From Escallonia rubra (taxonomy: Eukaryota; Streptophyta; Magnoliopsida; Escalloniales; Escalloniaceae): a stretch of DNA of 64,000 bases. Numbering within the stretch: the first letter of the stretch is position 1; each line of letters begins with the position of its first letter. The notes beneath the pieces were generated by a model. The model was not told where the DNA came from. It saw only the letters and a program-made list of their open reading frames with translations, and did not search any database. Below are positions 25,778 through 38,143 of this stretch, piece by piece. The stretch is taken from positions 144,654-208,653 of the forward strand of contig JAVXUO010001013.1 in NCBI GenBank assembly GCA_033065855.1. Direction: 5' to 3'. Made by a program: the position numbers and the translations under genes.

Positions 25778-27340
25778 ATGGTCTTCTGTTTCAAGATTGG
25801 CACAAAAAGGAATACTTTCCTTCTTGTCCCGTCTTGGGCCTACTTGCGTGCTGCCTGTGCTAAATTCTCTGGCTGTCATTCTACTTTGTCTTGTCCTTCC
25901 CCACTGGAATATTCCCAGTTGACAAGCACTAAAATTTCCCATCCAGAGGATCCATGTTTCAATTCTGTTAGGGAGTCTGAACTTGACATTCTTATCGCTA
26001 AAATTCATGCTGGAAGCAGCAGTGAGGAAGTTTTCCAGTCTCTCGTGCATGATAAAGCTTGTAACACTGTACAGGTCTCGCACAACCTTGTTGCTAAGCT
26101 ACTCTGTCACTTCAAAGATGATTGGAAGTCTGCTTTGGGTGTATTCAAATGGGCAGAATCTTGTCCAGGCTATAAGCCATTACCAGAATCATATGACATG
26201 TTGGTGGACATACTTGGAAGAATGAAGCAAATGGAAAAGATGAGGTCGCTGGTAGATGAAATGCGTCAGGATCATCTTGTTACCCTTAATACCGTAGCTA
26301 AGGTCATGAGAAGGTTTTCTGGTGCTGGAGAATGGGAAGCTGCTGCAAGGACATTTGATGAGTTGGGAAGTTATGGATTGGAGAAGAACACAGAATCCAT
26401 GAATGTTTTACTTGACACTCTTTGCAAAGAGAATAAAGTCGAGCAGGCTCGTGCGATCTTCTTGGAGCTCAAGTCACATATCCCACCCAATGCTCACACT
26501 TTTAATATTTTTGTTCATGGTTGGTGCAAAGTCAACCGGGTTGATGAGGCGCAGTGGACAATCCAAGAGATGAAGGGACATGGTTGCCGCCCATGTGCCA
26601 TCAGCTACTCAACAATCATCCAATCGTATTGCCGCCAGTTCAACTTCCATAGGGTCTATCAGCTTCTTGATGATATGCAAGCTGAAGGGTGCCCACCAAA
26701 TATAGTCACTTACACCACTATTATGTGTTCATTGACGAAAGCAGAGGAGTTTGAAGAAGCCTTACAAATAGCTGAGAAAATGAAAACTGTTGGATGTAAA
26801 CCTGACACGCTTTTCTATAATGCCTTGATATATACATTAGGGAGGACTGGGCAATTACGAAATGCTGTTCATGTTTTTGAGGTGGAAATGCCCAAGGTTG
26901 GTGTTAAGCCAAACACATCAACCTACAATTCGATGATCTCAATGTTTTGCCATCGTGCTCAAGAACAAAAGGCCTTAGATGTTCTGAGGGATATGGAAAA
27001 TTCATCACATTGTAAGCCTGATGCTCAGTCTTACTATCCGTTGATCAAGTTGTACTTTAAAACTGGAAAGACAGATGTTTGCTTAAGTAAATTGTTGGAT
27101 GACATGGTCTATAAACATCATGTTAGCCTTGATTTGGCGAGTTACACACTTTTGATCCATGGGTTTTGTAGAGCAAACAAATGTGAATCTGCATACCTCC
27201 TATTTGAAGAGATGACAAGTAAAGAAATTACACCTAGATACCAGACATGCCGTTTGCTCTTGGATGAAATCAAACAGAAAAACTGGTATGCAGCTGCTGA
27301 GAGGGTCGAAGGCTTCATGAAGAAAATGAAATCTTCTTGA
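25778..27340 (+). CDS. Pentatricopeptide repeat protein, P class, probably mitochondrial
   Basis: An intronless 520-residue frame from ATG to TGA. Residues 1 to about 60 are poor in acidic residues with scattered Arg, Lys and Ser, consistent with an organelle-targeting presequence. From about residue 110 onward, tandem ~35-residue PPR motifs follow one another (for example SYDMLVDILGRMKQ, TFNIFVHGWCKVNRVDEAQ, SYSTIIQSYCRQ, TYTTIMCSLTKAEEFEEAL, SYTLLIHGFCRANKCESA). There is no E, DYW or SMR domain, so it is P-class. Such proteins bind organelle RNA sequence-specifically to stabilise, splice or help translate it. It resembles the Arabidopsis gene next to GAPC1 (At3g04130, from memory), which fits the local order GapC-PPR-ankyrin. 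The specific RNA target is unknown. Confidence 0.92.
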   Translation: MVFCFKIGTKRNTFLLVPSWAYLRAACAKFSGCHSTLSCPSPLEYSQLTSTKISHPEDPCFNSVRESELDILIAKIHAGSSSEEVFQSLVHDKACNTVQVSHNLVAKLLCHFKDDWKSALGVFKWAESCPGYKPLPESYDMLVDILGRMKQMEKMRSLVDEMRQDHLVTLNTVAKVMRRFSGAGEWEAAARTFDELGSYGLEKNTESMNVLLDTLCKENKVEQARAIFLELKSHIPPNAHTFNIFVHGWCKVNRVDEAQWTIQEMKGHGCRPCAISYSTIIQSYCRQFNFHRVYQLLDDMQAEGCPPNIVTYTTIMCSLTKAEEFEEALQIAEKMKTVGCKPDTLFYNALIYTLGRTGQLRNAVHVFEVEMPKVGVKPNTSTYNSMISMFCHRAQEQKALDVLRDMENSSHCKPDAQSYYPLIKLYFKTGKTDVCLSKLLDDMVYKHHVSLDLASYTLLIHGFCRANKCESAYLLFEEMTSKEITPRYQTCRLLLDEIKQKNWYAAAERVEGFMKKMKSS

Positions 27341-30300
27341 TCCAGGAACACTTTAAGGTGATTGTATGAATTATTACACTTGACGTGTCTCAAATGGTAA
27401 CTGACTGTATTTATTACCTTTGAGTTGTAGAGGTATGAGTCGACTTTAAAATGGCCTATCATAGAGGCCATTTTGGTTGTTTGAAAGTTTATGACTTTAA
27501 AATAGTTGGAAAAGTCTATCGTTTTGAGAAAACAATGTTGGGGATAAATTCTATAGATGTGTTTATGACATGTTTATAGATTTTCATGAGGCATATAACT
27601 TTTCCTGTGGAAGGGAGCTCTATGTCACAATGATGAATATTTATTTTCAAGTGTAATAAATACAATGACATATCCCCTTTGTTACTATTCTTGGTAATTC
27701 TGTTCTGAATATTAAATACGTATTGAGATGAGTTGAGTAATTTGAAAACATTCGACTAATTGGTCCTGCATAGTTTTGCTACTTGTCAAAGAAAAAAAGG
27801 ATGGCTGCTCTGGAAAGAGGTCCCATTAAGGATTGCTGCTTGCCTTTATCTTCAGTTTCCATGTTGCTTATGCTTTTACTTTCATATATTGCTGGATTTG
27901 ATGCCAACAGTACATATCGATCGACATGCTATGTTGACAATTCAGAAAAGCTTCATTGTGTACCTGATGTAACCCAGATAGTTGATTGTCAAGTTTAATG
28001 GACTAGAAATTTTGACCGTTTATGCAAACAAATTGTGTTGTGTGAAAGTAAATGCATGTACATTTGATCCTGGTATAAGGGCTCCAGTATTTCTAGTTTT
28101 AGCAGATTCCTTTCTGTGCCTTACACCTCCCACAACTTAGCTTTCCAAAATCTAGTATAGGACAGCACATTACGACCTCATGGAGAAAAGTAGCAGATGC
28201 CTTATAGGTTTTAGTGACCCAGTTATGCCGTGTATTTTGGTCTCTAACTCCCGATTGCTTTGTGAAGGCTATTTTGGAGCCGAGTCTATAAGACTTCAGT
28301 TATAGAAGAATTTTATCAAATGTCGACATCCACGTGGATCTGGAGCTCCCCAAGGCCCCAAGTTCTGTTGCTGTAGTAAAGCTTTCTGACAACAATAATA
28401 TAAGACAACCGTCAGCAAGAAGAATTAACCTTGGGAGGAAGGTCGTCATTTGGAATCATTTATCATCGCACCAGGTGCAGCTTAAGCATCCTCTCTCTCT
28501 CTCTCTCTCTCTCCCCCCCCTGCACCCCCCAAAAAGGAAACCAGAAAAAAGAAAAAAATTCATTTAGTGCCATCGCCTGGAAAAAAACAAAAGTTTTGAT
28601 CCCACCACTGCCCCTCAACTGCACCACCTCTCGCTTTCCGTTTTCATAGCAACTGTAATGGTATATCTTATGTTCTCCATTCTTGTGTTAATTTGTCTCT
28701 CGTTGATCCCTCAAGGGCATAGTTCCCTCGAGAACATATTGGTTGACGCCACTTCTTTGGTGTTACTCTAAAGCAGTGACATTACACCAGATAGAGCGCT
28801 ATCGTTGCTGTAGTATCGAAGAGAAGCATGTTAGAGTGGTATCATGCTTAGATTCTCATTCATAAGCATATCCTGTAGTCACACCGTGTGCGAACTATCC
28901 GGCTAGCTATTCAAGTGATAAGCAAACTACACTGATTGGGCCTGTAAGGAATAACTAAAATTTGATTCATACAACTTGCTCGTAGATTCAGAATAAGAAC
29001 TTCAGTGATTCCAGGGTCTCAATGACGGCACATTAAGGATTATATAATCATCAATTATCTTGTATCTTGCATGACCTTTTGATCAATACCTGATCAGAGT
29101 TCAGCCTTGCACGGTGTCATGTGATTTTAATCCTGTTTGATATGAAAACGTCACGTGATGATGATGACCAGACATGATGTGTAATTAGTTACGAGGTAGT
29201 TCAGCCTTCGGATATGTCAGCCTCCATAAAAGAATCATAATGTTCCATGCTGTTCAATAGGCTGGCTCTTTGAGGTGTAGTTCCATACTTGTACTGAGCT
29301 CTTGTTTTTTAACCTTTTACTTGTGCCTTGTGCTTGTGTATATCTTCTTCACTCGCAGGCTGCAGCTGTCTCCCTTGTGCTTCTATATCTGTGTCTTTTT
29401 TGTAGGAATCGTTATTTGCGCCTTTCCAGGGGAACGCAACAGAAAATGCTGCATTTTTCCAGGTGGGTATGAGGAGTTGGGTAACTAACTAAAGATGCGG
29501 ATTGAACCCCAAAACTGGGTCCTCTCATGGTGAGTAACAATATTTTTAGGTTCATTAACATTCGTAGCACATTTGAATCTTTTCTTATCCTCTCTCTCTT
29601 TAAATCTAGCTGCAGAGAAGTTGCAGGCATGAAATTCTGTGGAAGATTGATCCACCTTAAAAGTGGATTAATCATTTCCTACATCCATTAATAGAACTCT
29701 ATGATGTGATCAAGATGTCATTTTGTTTGAGAACAAGATCCAAGACACCTAAACAGCAAAACTTTTGGACAAAGTTTTGATGTCATCTGCCTTACTTGTA
29801 AATGAAGAAGGATGATATCAGTTGACGATCCATCCCTGTAAAAGGTGTTTCTATGTTCTTTTGAGGTCTCTTTCAGAGCCCTGTCTGTAAGTTTTGCTGA
29901 GATCTCCTGTTTCAAGGCAAATATGGGTGTGATAGAGATAGAGGACTTCCATGGTAGTTGAGATTTTGACATACTAGCTTAACTCTGTTGGAAGAATGCT
30001 TTTGAATTTCGTTTGCCTTTTTCTTAACTCATGCATAATATTGTGTCCAAATGATTGCTCAGGGAAAACGCTAGTCTGTCCTCATAAAACTTCAAGTTTA
30101 AGCACAGATGGGCCAATGGTTGGCGCGTCTTTGTATGTGTCTCTCTTGTTTAGTTCTTAACATTAGCGCGAACATATATTGTCACATAGCCATTTAATTT
30201 ACCTTTAATCGCACATTTTGAGTACCCAACATTTTGTCTAATCTTTTTACATCGCATATATGTAGCAATACTCTTGCTTAATTTGTGTTTGACTGCTTGA

Positions 30301-32948
30301 TAGAATTACGGTTGAGATGCAGGGCCACGTGACCAGGTCACTGTTTTAGAGTTAAGTGCCTGAAGACGATGAGAGGGGAATAAATTCTCCTGATCCCATG
30401 TATTGGTAGTAAGATAGAGACCTACCCTTATGTAGCCGCCCATGAGGCTCCAATATCTTTTTCAGTCATGAAGCCAGCCATGTGCTGCCATGATCCTCTT
30501 CATATTCCCAATGTTCTCACCCAGAAAGGACACATTCACAGTTACCCTGTTCAATAGTACGAGTTATGCTGTACTATAGGTGGATTTTAGGGATGCCCAT
30601 TCTCCAGGTTGATTAAGTGATTAACTAGGCAAAATTTTACCTCCATTTTGCAGGAAATTTTTTTTTCTTTCTAATTGAAGCATGTCTCCCCTCATGTGAC
30701 GGTAAACCTTCCTTCCTTGGATATATAATGCATGGTCCTGGACCACCCAACGCCTTCGTCGGCCTTCTTCACATAATTTGAAGTGAAAAGAAGACTAGGG
30801 GTATATCATCTGATTCTCAACAGGTTTTATTTGGTAGTAGCCTAGCCTCTCAGAAGCATCTTACGTCTTATGTGCCAAATAAGAACGCTTCATGTCTGGT
30901 GGTGCAAGATATGTTCTGCTTTAGAGATTCTCTGTTCTTGTAATTGGTACATTTTGATCGTAAATACAATGTTTAAACTATTACGTAAGTGAAAAATGAG
31001 ACTGCTTCTTATTTCATACTCTGTAAAATCATTTGTTCTACTTTTTTTTTTTTTTGATAATATATCGAGAATTTCATAGATAAAGAGTCCAGTTATGAGC
31101 ATATTACAGGAAAGAAGAGAATCATGACGTACGCTATTACATATGTCCTCCCTATTGCCATTAGCTTACAAATTTGTTTTTATTTTCCCCCTCATCCGTA
31201 CTGTTGTTATTCATGTGTTACTGACTTACAAGTCCTTTATATGGGCTAAATTGGGTGAATCATGCTGATTTTTCTTCTCCCTTGTTGGCTCGTGTTGGTG
31301 CTACTTTTGTTGTAATTTCAACGTTGTATCTCTTAACTCCTTAGATCAAGGATTTAGTCAAATCTATCAATGGTGTTTAGCAAACAGACGGTGCAAGCAA
31401 AGACTATGCTAAAATTGGGGTTATTTAATTGACGGCAATTTCACAGAGGTAGCCTCCTAGCCGGCATTACATGAAAGTGATTGAGCTGCCGCCACTAACG
31501 GTTTCCGTTTGATCCTGCAACTTTGCAAAAAAAAGGGACAATGGACACCTCTTTTTTTCATTTGGTTGCTTTTTTAATGAAATAGAACGTAACACTTTAC
31601 GATCCCGATATCTATCTGAATCGATAATTTCATTCGAAATTTACGACAATCCCATTCTAATTTGTCACTGGAAATGAAAACAATGATTTTTAAAGTACAA
31701 AAAAGAGCACGTCGAGTGAATTAATTCAATTTGAAGGTGAAATTATCTTTCTTGTAATATCCATGCCAAAAATACCGCGTAAATTAAGGTGAACTAATAT
31801 TAATGTAAAAAAATACCGCGTAAATTAAGGTGAACTAGGTGCACGTTACCAAATTACTAACATAGAAATTGATTTAGAAAGAAAAGAGCAAACGTGGCAT
31901 CCACTCCGTGCTATTTAATTCTTGAGATGGGGTGGGGTGGGGGTGGATTTAGCCAAAAGAGAGGAAGCTGAGATACAAATCTAGTTTGGGCACGGAGCCA
32001 AGAATTAACAAGGCTTTCTACGTCAAAGCAAGTCAGTGGATGGATTGGATTCCGAGTCTCTGACAAGAGATATTACCAAATTTTGAGCAATTGCCCTCAT
32101 CATGATCTATGCGGCAGTTCATTGTCCCATACAAAATTCCAAAGTAAAGCTGAAAAGTTGTTCATTTCAGTCCAAAAATTTTAGAATCTTCACAAATTTG
32201 TGAGCTGCTAATTTTTCTCCGCCATATGCTTCCCCAAGAAATCCACAAACGTGTGGTGCTTTTCGTTTTGCTCTCATCTGCGAGCAGGTAGATACCATCA
32301 AGTTGGTCTTTTCCTAGCACTCAACTGTTTCTCAATTTACCACTCAGCAAGCCTGTCTTCCTCCTTTACCTGCTGGCTGCTGTGACCCATTTGAGCAATA
32401 ATGTCCGTCGTCCTTCCTCCTTTTCTTTTGACATCACCTGTTCTTGGCTTATGCTATAATTGGTTTCCCCTTTTCTTTCTTTCTCTTCTTGGTGGGTCTT
32501 CTTTGTTTAATTCAGTAGTTGGCTCTCTGGTTCTGCCATTTTTCTTTGATTGAGTTCTAAAAGGTTTTCACTTTGGGTCTCGTTGTCGTATCTTCTTTCT
32601 AGGATTCCTAATATTTAGTTCACTATGGTCACCTTGACCACTTTTTGGCTTCTATGTGCGTTTGTTTACATACACTTTCCATTTTCATATTCAATTCAGC
32701 TTTATAACTTCTGAGCAGTGGTGTGTAAACTCAGCAGAGATTCTATAGTAGTAAATTATCTCGATTTCAGTGATAATTGAACCTAGAATTGGGTCTTGAT
32801 TACATGTGTCAAAAGTGTGATTTTGTTGTGTATTTTCTTAAAGTCTTTTGATTTTTGTGCACAACTTCTATTTTTGTCAATATTGCGATTTTTCTGTAAC
32901 TTCTCATTTTTCCAAGCTGTGTTAAATTTTGGGTCATTTTGGCTTGCA
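27341..32948. other. Intergenic between PPR and ankyrin genes
   Basis: About 5.6 kb without a recognised gene. The first few hundred bases are probably the PPR 3' UTR. A CT microsatellite is at 28491-28514. A T-run at about 31042-31054 followed by GATAATATATCG may mark the tail of an old minus-strand retroposon. A 28-bp direct repeat (AAAATACCGCGTAAATTAAG core) occurs at about 31769 and 31809. From about 32200 onward the CT-rich sequence is probably promoter and leader of the ankyrin gene. Short ORFs here have no recognisable family features. Confidence 0.45.
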
Positions 32949-35900
32949 ATGCCACCTGCATACTTTCCCCTTAGATGGGAGAGTACCGGCGATCAGTGGT
33001 GGTATGCATCCCCCGTTGATTGGGCAGCTGCCAATGGCCACTATGATCTGGTGAGGGAGCTTCTCCACCTTGACACCAATCTCCTCATCAAACTAACCTC
33101 CCTTCGTCGAATTCGCCGCCTAGAGACGGTGTGGGACGACGAGGCACAGTTTGATGATGTTGCCCAATGCCGCTCCCAAGTTGCCCGAAAGCTATTACTC
33201 GAATGTGAAACCAAGAGTGGCCACAACTCTCTCGTCAGAGCTGGCTATGGTGGTTGGCTCATGTACACTGCTGCATCAGCTGGGGATGTGAGTTTTGTTC
33301 AAGAATTGTTGGAGAGGGACCCACTTCTTGTATTCGGAGAAGGAGAATATGGTGTTACAGATATAATGTATGCTGCTGCCAGGAGCAAGAATTCTGAGGT
33401 TTTCAGGCTCCTGCTTGATGGCTCAGTCTCATCAAGGTCTTTTGAGAGCATTAGAGGGGAACTGCCGGGGGAGATTCCTTCTGTTTTCAGGTGGGAAATG
33501 ATGAATAGGGCTGTCCATGCGGCAGCCAGAGGAGGGAACTTGGAGATTTTGAAAGAACTTCTTGGGGACTGCTCAGATGTTTTGGCTTATAGAGATGCTC
33601 AGGGATCTACAGTGTTGCACACAGCCTCTGGTAGGGGGCAAATTGAAGTGAGTTTTTGTAAGCCATTTTGCTTGTTGATGCTTTTACCAAAAATCTCATT
33701 TTTCTTCATGTTTTTGTCCAAATTTGGCAGCTCCTAGTTGCTTCTTGTCAATGCCTTCTTAAATCTTAATTGCGTGCCACCGAAATCTGCTTTTTAGGGT
33801 GCTTGATAGCAGATTTGGAGAAAGCATATTAGATACTTCTTAATCGGTTTGCAGTGGAGGAGATTAGAATGACTTTGACAACAGGAGATATTCTATTTCT
33901 AGTGCTCTAACTGATGAGTGGTTAGTTGGTAGGAAAGCGTTGATTATCCATGTCATGGTCCAATGAGGATGGGCTGAACTACACGCAGTAATCCAAATCC
34001 CTGTTGAGTTTGTCCTTGCATGCGTGATGATTTTTAGGGGTCCAACTTTCTTTCAACTGGAATTACTGTGACTAGTCTTTGTATTAAGTGCACTTTTTGG
34101 TAATTACTGTGGGTAATGGTCGCTTGTAGCCTGAGGTACTTCCGAATTTTACTATAAAGAGTCATAAGCATTTGCGAAACGACATATTCTTTGGTTATGT
34201 GATGATTCTGTTCTACAGAGTAGTGGACTGTGCCTCGAGAGCCATGCACTAGAAGCGATTATAGTTTCAATTACTTCTGTGCAGTGCAGTCCTTGTACTA
34301 GTGATGACTACTTCCATGATTATGCGTGTTAGGAAAAGGGCTTTGTCTGCAAGCACTGTCTTTGGTATGAAAACCTTGGTAACTGACCGTTATGGATTGA
34401 ATGGCCACTCCAGTGCAAGATTCTACTTGGTGTTCCCAACGAGCTCCTGCTTGATCATAGGTTTGGTCGGAAAAGACCAAAAGTTATCGTAGTTCCTGTA
34501 CCTCGTATGACGAAATGATTTGTATACTAACCCAACAAGTCAACCAATTTTAAGAGGGCTCTACTCTGATTTGCTGCAGAATAGGGCGCTAACTCATCTC
34601 CTGGGACTCACATGAGTGACATGATCTTAGGCCTCACTGTATGGTAAATAATCACGGAATAGTAGAACTCTTTAAAGAGAAAACCCGTCGGTCATAATGC
34701 TCGGTATAAGATTTTATTTCTCCTGTGACAAACCTGACTAGAGACCCAGCTAGCTTCAGTGGTGTTGATTGCAAGAAAAAATTTCAAGTATTATACATTT
34801 GATCATCAGGAGGTACTGTTGCCATGGTGGTTTCTAGAAATATAGAAGAAATCTCCTTCCTTGTCTCTTGGGTGAAAGCCTATCTGTAAAAAGCAGGGGT
34901 AAGGTTGCTTAAATCTAACCCTCTCAGACCCTGCAGTGGTCGGAGCTTCATGCACTGGGCTTTTCTTCTTCCTTGCCTCACAACATTGTATGTTTTAAAT
35001 ATATGTGTTTGCATTGTCGTGACAAATATTTGTATGAAAGGATTTCAGAAGCAAAATCAGTTATCCTCCAACTAATGGTGTTAGTATCAGTGATTAAATT
35101 TGAACACTAATCATGCATCCTTCAGTTGGCTTAAATATGAGATGTAGACTGCCGCTTTTGCTTACCATGTTTGTAACAACAGGAAAGTCATGTTAGGATC
35201 TTGGTGATTACCGGTTTTTCTACTATTTAGCCATGATGTTTCGTCATTGTCTTGAAAGACTGCATCATCATTTTGTTCTGTAATGCCACCCACTGATGTT
35301 TTGAAGAATATTTTTCATCTCATCCAGGTTGTTAAGGATCTACTAGCATCCTATAATATCATCTACGCTGCAGATAATCGAGGAAACACGGCATTGCATG
35401 TGGCGGCTTACAGGGGTCATTTACCTGTGGTAGAGGTTTTAATCTCTGGAGCTCCTTCATCTGTTTACTTACCGAACAATTATGGAGACACTTTTCTTCA
35501 TATGGCTGTGGCTGGTTTTCGAACCCCCGGTTTTCGCAGATTGGACAGACAAATAGAGCTAATGAAGCAGTTGGTGTGTGGAAAAGTTTTGAATATGCGA
35601 GACGTCATCAATCTCAGGAACAACGATGGAAGAACGGCTCTTCACATGGCTGTAATCGAGAACATCCAGTGTGATCTGGTGGAACTCCTTATGACCGTAC
35701 CATCAATAAATCTAAATATCCGTGATGCCGATGGCATGACACCCCTTGATTTTCTCAGGCAACGGCCCCGATCAGCCTCTTCTGAAATTCTAATCAAAAG
35801 GCTGATTTCAGCTGGAGGGATTTCCAATTGTCAAGACTATATGGCAAGAACTGCCCTTGTTTCCCATCTGAAATTGCATGGTATCGGGGGCAGCCCCGGA

Positions 35901-36593
35901 ACTTCTTTCAAAGTCTCGGATGCAGAGATAATTCTGTACACGGGTGCTGAGAACGGGTTTGATGCCAGTTATGAACCTGCAACTCCAAGTACTAGATATG
36001 ATTCATTCTCGGTTGACCAAAGTCAGTGCACTTCACCTGCCAGGTCTAACTTGGGTTCAGTAAGCAATGCTGCAAGGCGCTTGAAACTTCTCCTCCGATG
36101 GCCAAGGATGAAGGAAAGGAAGGCTGATAGTCCAAACACCAGAGACGCTGAATCTCTGGAATCATACAGGATGAGTGGAAGTCTTGAAAGCACCCCTCCA
36201 ATCTCACTCCGACAAAAATTTTCAAGACTTTCGTCCCTTCCAAACAACAGAAGGGTGTTTTCTCTAGGCAACAGTTCCCCTACTCCATCCTCCAAACTGA
36301 AGTTTTCTGCAGGGCTGATGCATGGTGTTCTCCGGGTGATGCCGCGATCACCTAAAAGTCCTTTCTCGGAATCATCCAGGTCTTCACCTATATCAACCGA
36401 GAAACTGAGAAGTGTGGACAGTGGACATGATTACCGTAGCAGCGAAAAATCACGAATGAGCCATAGACAGAATTCCTTAAATAAGAGATTGATGAACCAG
36501 TATTTCTGTTATGGAGCAGAAGGCCTGGCTGTGGAAGACTCCATTAGCTGCACAGATCGGGATCAAAGTTACAAGCGCCCTGTTGTTCTTTAA
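32949..36593 (+). CDS. Ankyrin-repeat protein
   Basis: Two exons, 32949-33647 and 35328-36593, joined in phase 0 by a GT-AG intron (GAA|GTGAGT ... ATCCAG|GTT), encode 654 residues. The start MPPAYFPLRWE is the ATG just before the conserved region. The 5' frame is open further upstream but that part looks like untranslated sequence. Ankyrin repeats fill roughly residues 25-400, for example PVDWAAANGHYDLVRELL, DAQGSTVLHTASGRGQIEVV, NRGNTALHVAAYRGHLPVVE and NDGRTALHMAVIE. The last ~200 residues are Ser/Arg/Pro-rich and probably disordered, with no PGG membrane domain seen. Ankyrin repeats mediate protein-protein contacts; the partner is unknown. Its place after GapC and the PPR gene matches the order I recall for Arabidopsis AT3G04140. 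Confidence 0.92.
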
Positions 36594-37073
36594 TTTTGTT
36601 TGCTTAATGTGTATAGTGTGTGTGTGTGTGTGTGTACTTTGGTTGATTATATAGTCTGAAACACCAAAAATCTCCAAAGTTCAATGAATTTTGCTTGATT
36701 AACCTCTTTATTTTTACTAGATGAAAGGACGACTCGCTGAATAGATTGTTAGATTACATTAATGTGAAATCGTATTTTACCGGTAAAAGCGACTAATAGG
36801 ATTTTGCTTTTGCTAGAAGTTTATCTCATGGTATAAGCTCTAAAGGCTCTAAAACATCAATAGCATAGCTCCATGAAGAGAAAAAGTATATCGAAATAAA
36901 CTTTTAGACGTGATTCATTTAGATTCAGAGTTTAAAACTCAAGCTCACCAACATGTTCAGATGATTAGTGCAAGCTTACAAGTTTTCAAGTAATCTTCAC
37001 ATAATTCATACAATATAAGTCTAGTGAACTATATCAATTTCATCATGTCCAACTAAGCATTCCAGTTACGCTC

Positions 37074-37117
37074 GTGCGCGCGCGCGCGTGTGTGTGTGTG
37101 GGGGGGGGGGGGGGGGG
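37074..37117. repeat. (GC)n-(GT)n tract ending in an 18-G homopolymer
   Basis: A GC dinucleotide run passes into TG repeats and then 18 consecutive G (37100-37117). Such tracts can form Z-DNA or G-quadruplex and are also prone to length errors in sequencing. Confidence 0.95.
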
Positions 37118-37303
37118 TGTTTGCGGTGCGTGTGTGATGAGACATAGAGAGTTGGGAAGAGAGGGTGCTTGTGAGGTTATAAAGGTTGTAAGGTTTCTTT
37201 GAAGGGGAAAGGAATTTGGGGTGGGATTTATAAATTGAATGTATATGTAGGTTGTAATTTATAATTTTTTGGTACAAAAAAGGGTGATAAGGTTTGTCAC
37301 ACC

Positions 37304-37434
37304 TTTCGAGCCGGGTAGGATCACATGGGCGACAAAGCTCTCCCTATCAAATTTTTTAACGCAGCTGCATTCCCAGGGCTCGAACCCGAGACCTCTGGTT
37401 AAGCTAGGACAGCCCCGTGCCAGCTGACCTACGC
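37304..37434 (-). mobile_element. tRNA-derived SINE, 3'-truncated
   Basis: On the minus strand it contains TAGGTCAGCTGG (box A-like) and GGGTTCGAGCCC (box B). The body motif GCAGCTGCGTTAAAA follows, ending near CCCGGCTCGAA. It shares body and promoter boxes with the copy at 5171-5372 but lacks that copy's last ~55 bp. Confidence 0.7.
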
Positions 37435-37924
37435 GTTTGGTGGTTGCTGTAATTTATAATTAGGATGTAAATGTAGGCTTGAGTTTATAATTGGGATGCA
37501 TATGTAGGCTTCGGGATATAATTGGGCTTGGATTTATAATTGGAAATTTGGTCCATATCGTAGATTCGTAGGCATGAATACATAGTTGGGTTTGGGCTTT
37601 TTTATTGAGTTAAGGTCTCCAAGGCCTTAACATAGCTTTATTATATGCATAATTTTAGGTGTTCATGCTTTCAACGTAAAAATAATTCATAGATAAGCCA
37701 ATCACATTCCTTAACGCTTTGAAATATTCATTCTCAACTTATTCAATAAACGAGGTCAAAAATGTTGTTCATGTTCAGTTCATGTATTCTACATAAGAAC
37801 AAGAACGAGCTTTTCAGGAGCGAACTACGAGTTGTTACGAACAGTTCCGTTCATTTACAACCCTAGCGGGAACCGGTCTTTTAGCTAATCTTCTGGATGT
37901 AACACTTTTCTCACTTATTTGCAG

Positions 37925-38143
37925 GCACGGGCTATATGGGCTCTTCATTCATGCTTATGGGTCTCCTTACCATCTATCTCAGTCATCAAATGACAAAACT
38001 TAATGACACTTTAACCGGCGCAGATGCTCATAGTTTCTCATATATGTGATGTGCGCGTTATGTTTCATTGTCGTCTTATGCTTACTGAGGATCAAGAAGT
38101 ACGCAAATCGCCCGACACGTTCGCCAAATCATAACGTCCAGCA
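37925..38143 (+). pseudogene. Exon-like fragment of an unrecognised membrane protein, 5' part
   Basis: Immediately after an acceptor-like TTATTTGCAG (ending 37924) the frame reads TGYMGSSFMLMGLLTIYLSH and continues to about 38045, where a frameshift is needed. The other frame then continues with a membrane-like segment (VMCALCFIVVLCLL) and basic residues up to 38143. It looks like the last exon of a membrane protein. The rest of the exon resumes after the LINE at 40733-40809. I do not recognise the family. The frameshift and missing upstream exons suggest a decayed duplicate. Confidence 0.45.
38131..38143. repeat. 13-bp LINE target-site duplication, left
   Basis: ATAACGTCCAGCA, repeated exactly at 40733-40745 on the other side of the LINE. 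Confidence 0.9.

Larger units (their letters stand above)
36594..37924. other. Intergenic with microsatellites and a SINE
   Basis: Holds the ankyrin 3' UTR, a (GT)n tract at about 36617-36635, a CG/TG/poly-G tract (37074-37117) and a SINE (37304-37434). A degenerate stretch follows with repeated ATAATTGGG-like words (37440-37560). No gene was seen. Confidence 0.5.

Noticed and set aside
27760..27998. Overlapping 70-codon ORFs behind the PPR gene, one with a hydrophobic stretch
   Set aside because: They lie in the likely 3' flank, have no family features, and two frames are equally open.
28334..28649. ORFs of 72-77 codons upstream of a CT microsatellite
   Set aside because: Half of each is CT-repeat translation and the rest shows no recognisable motif.
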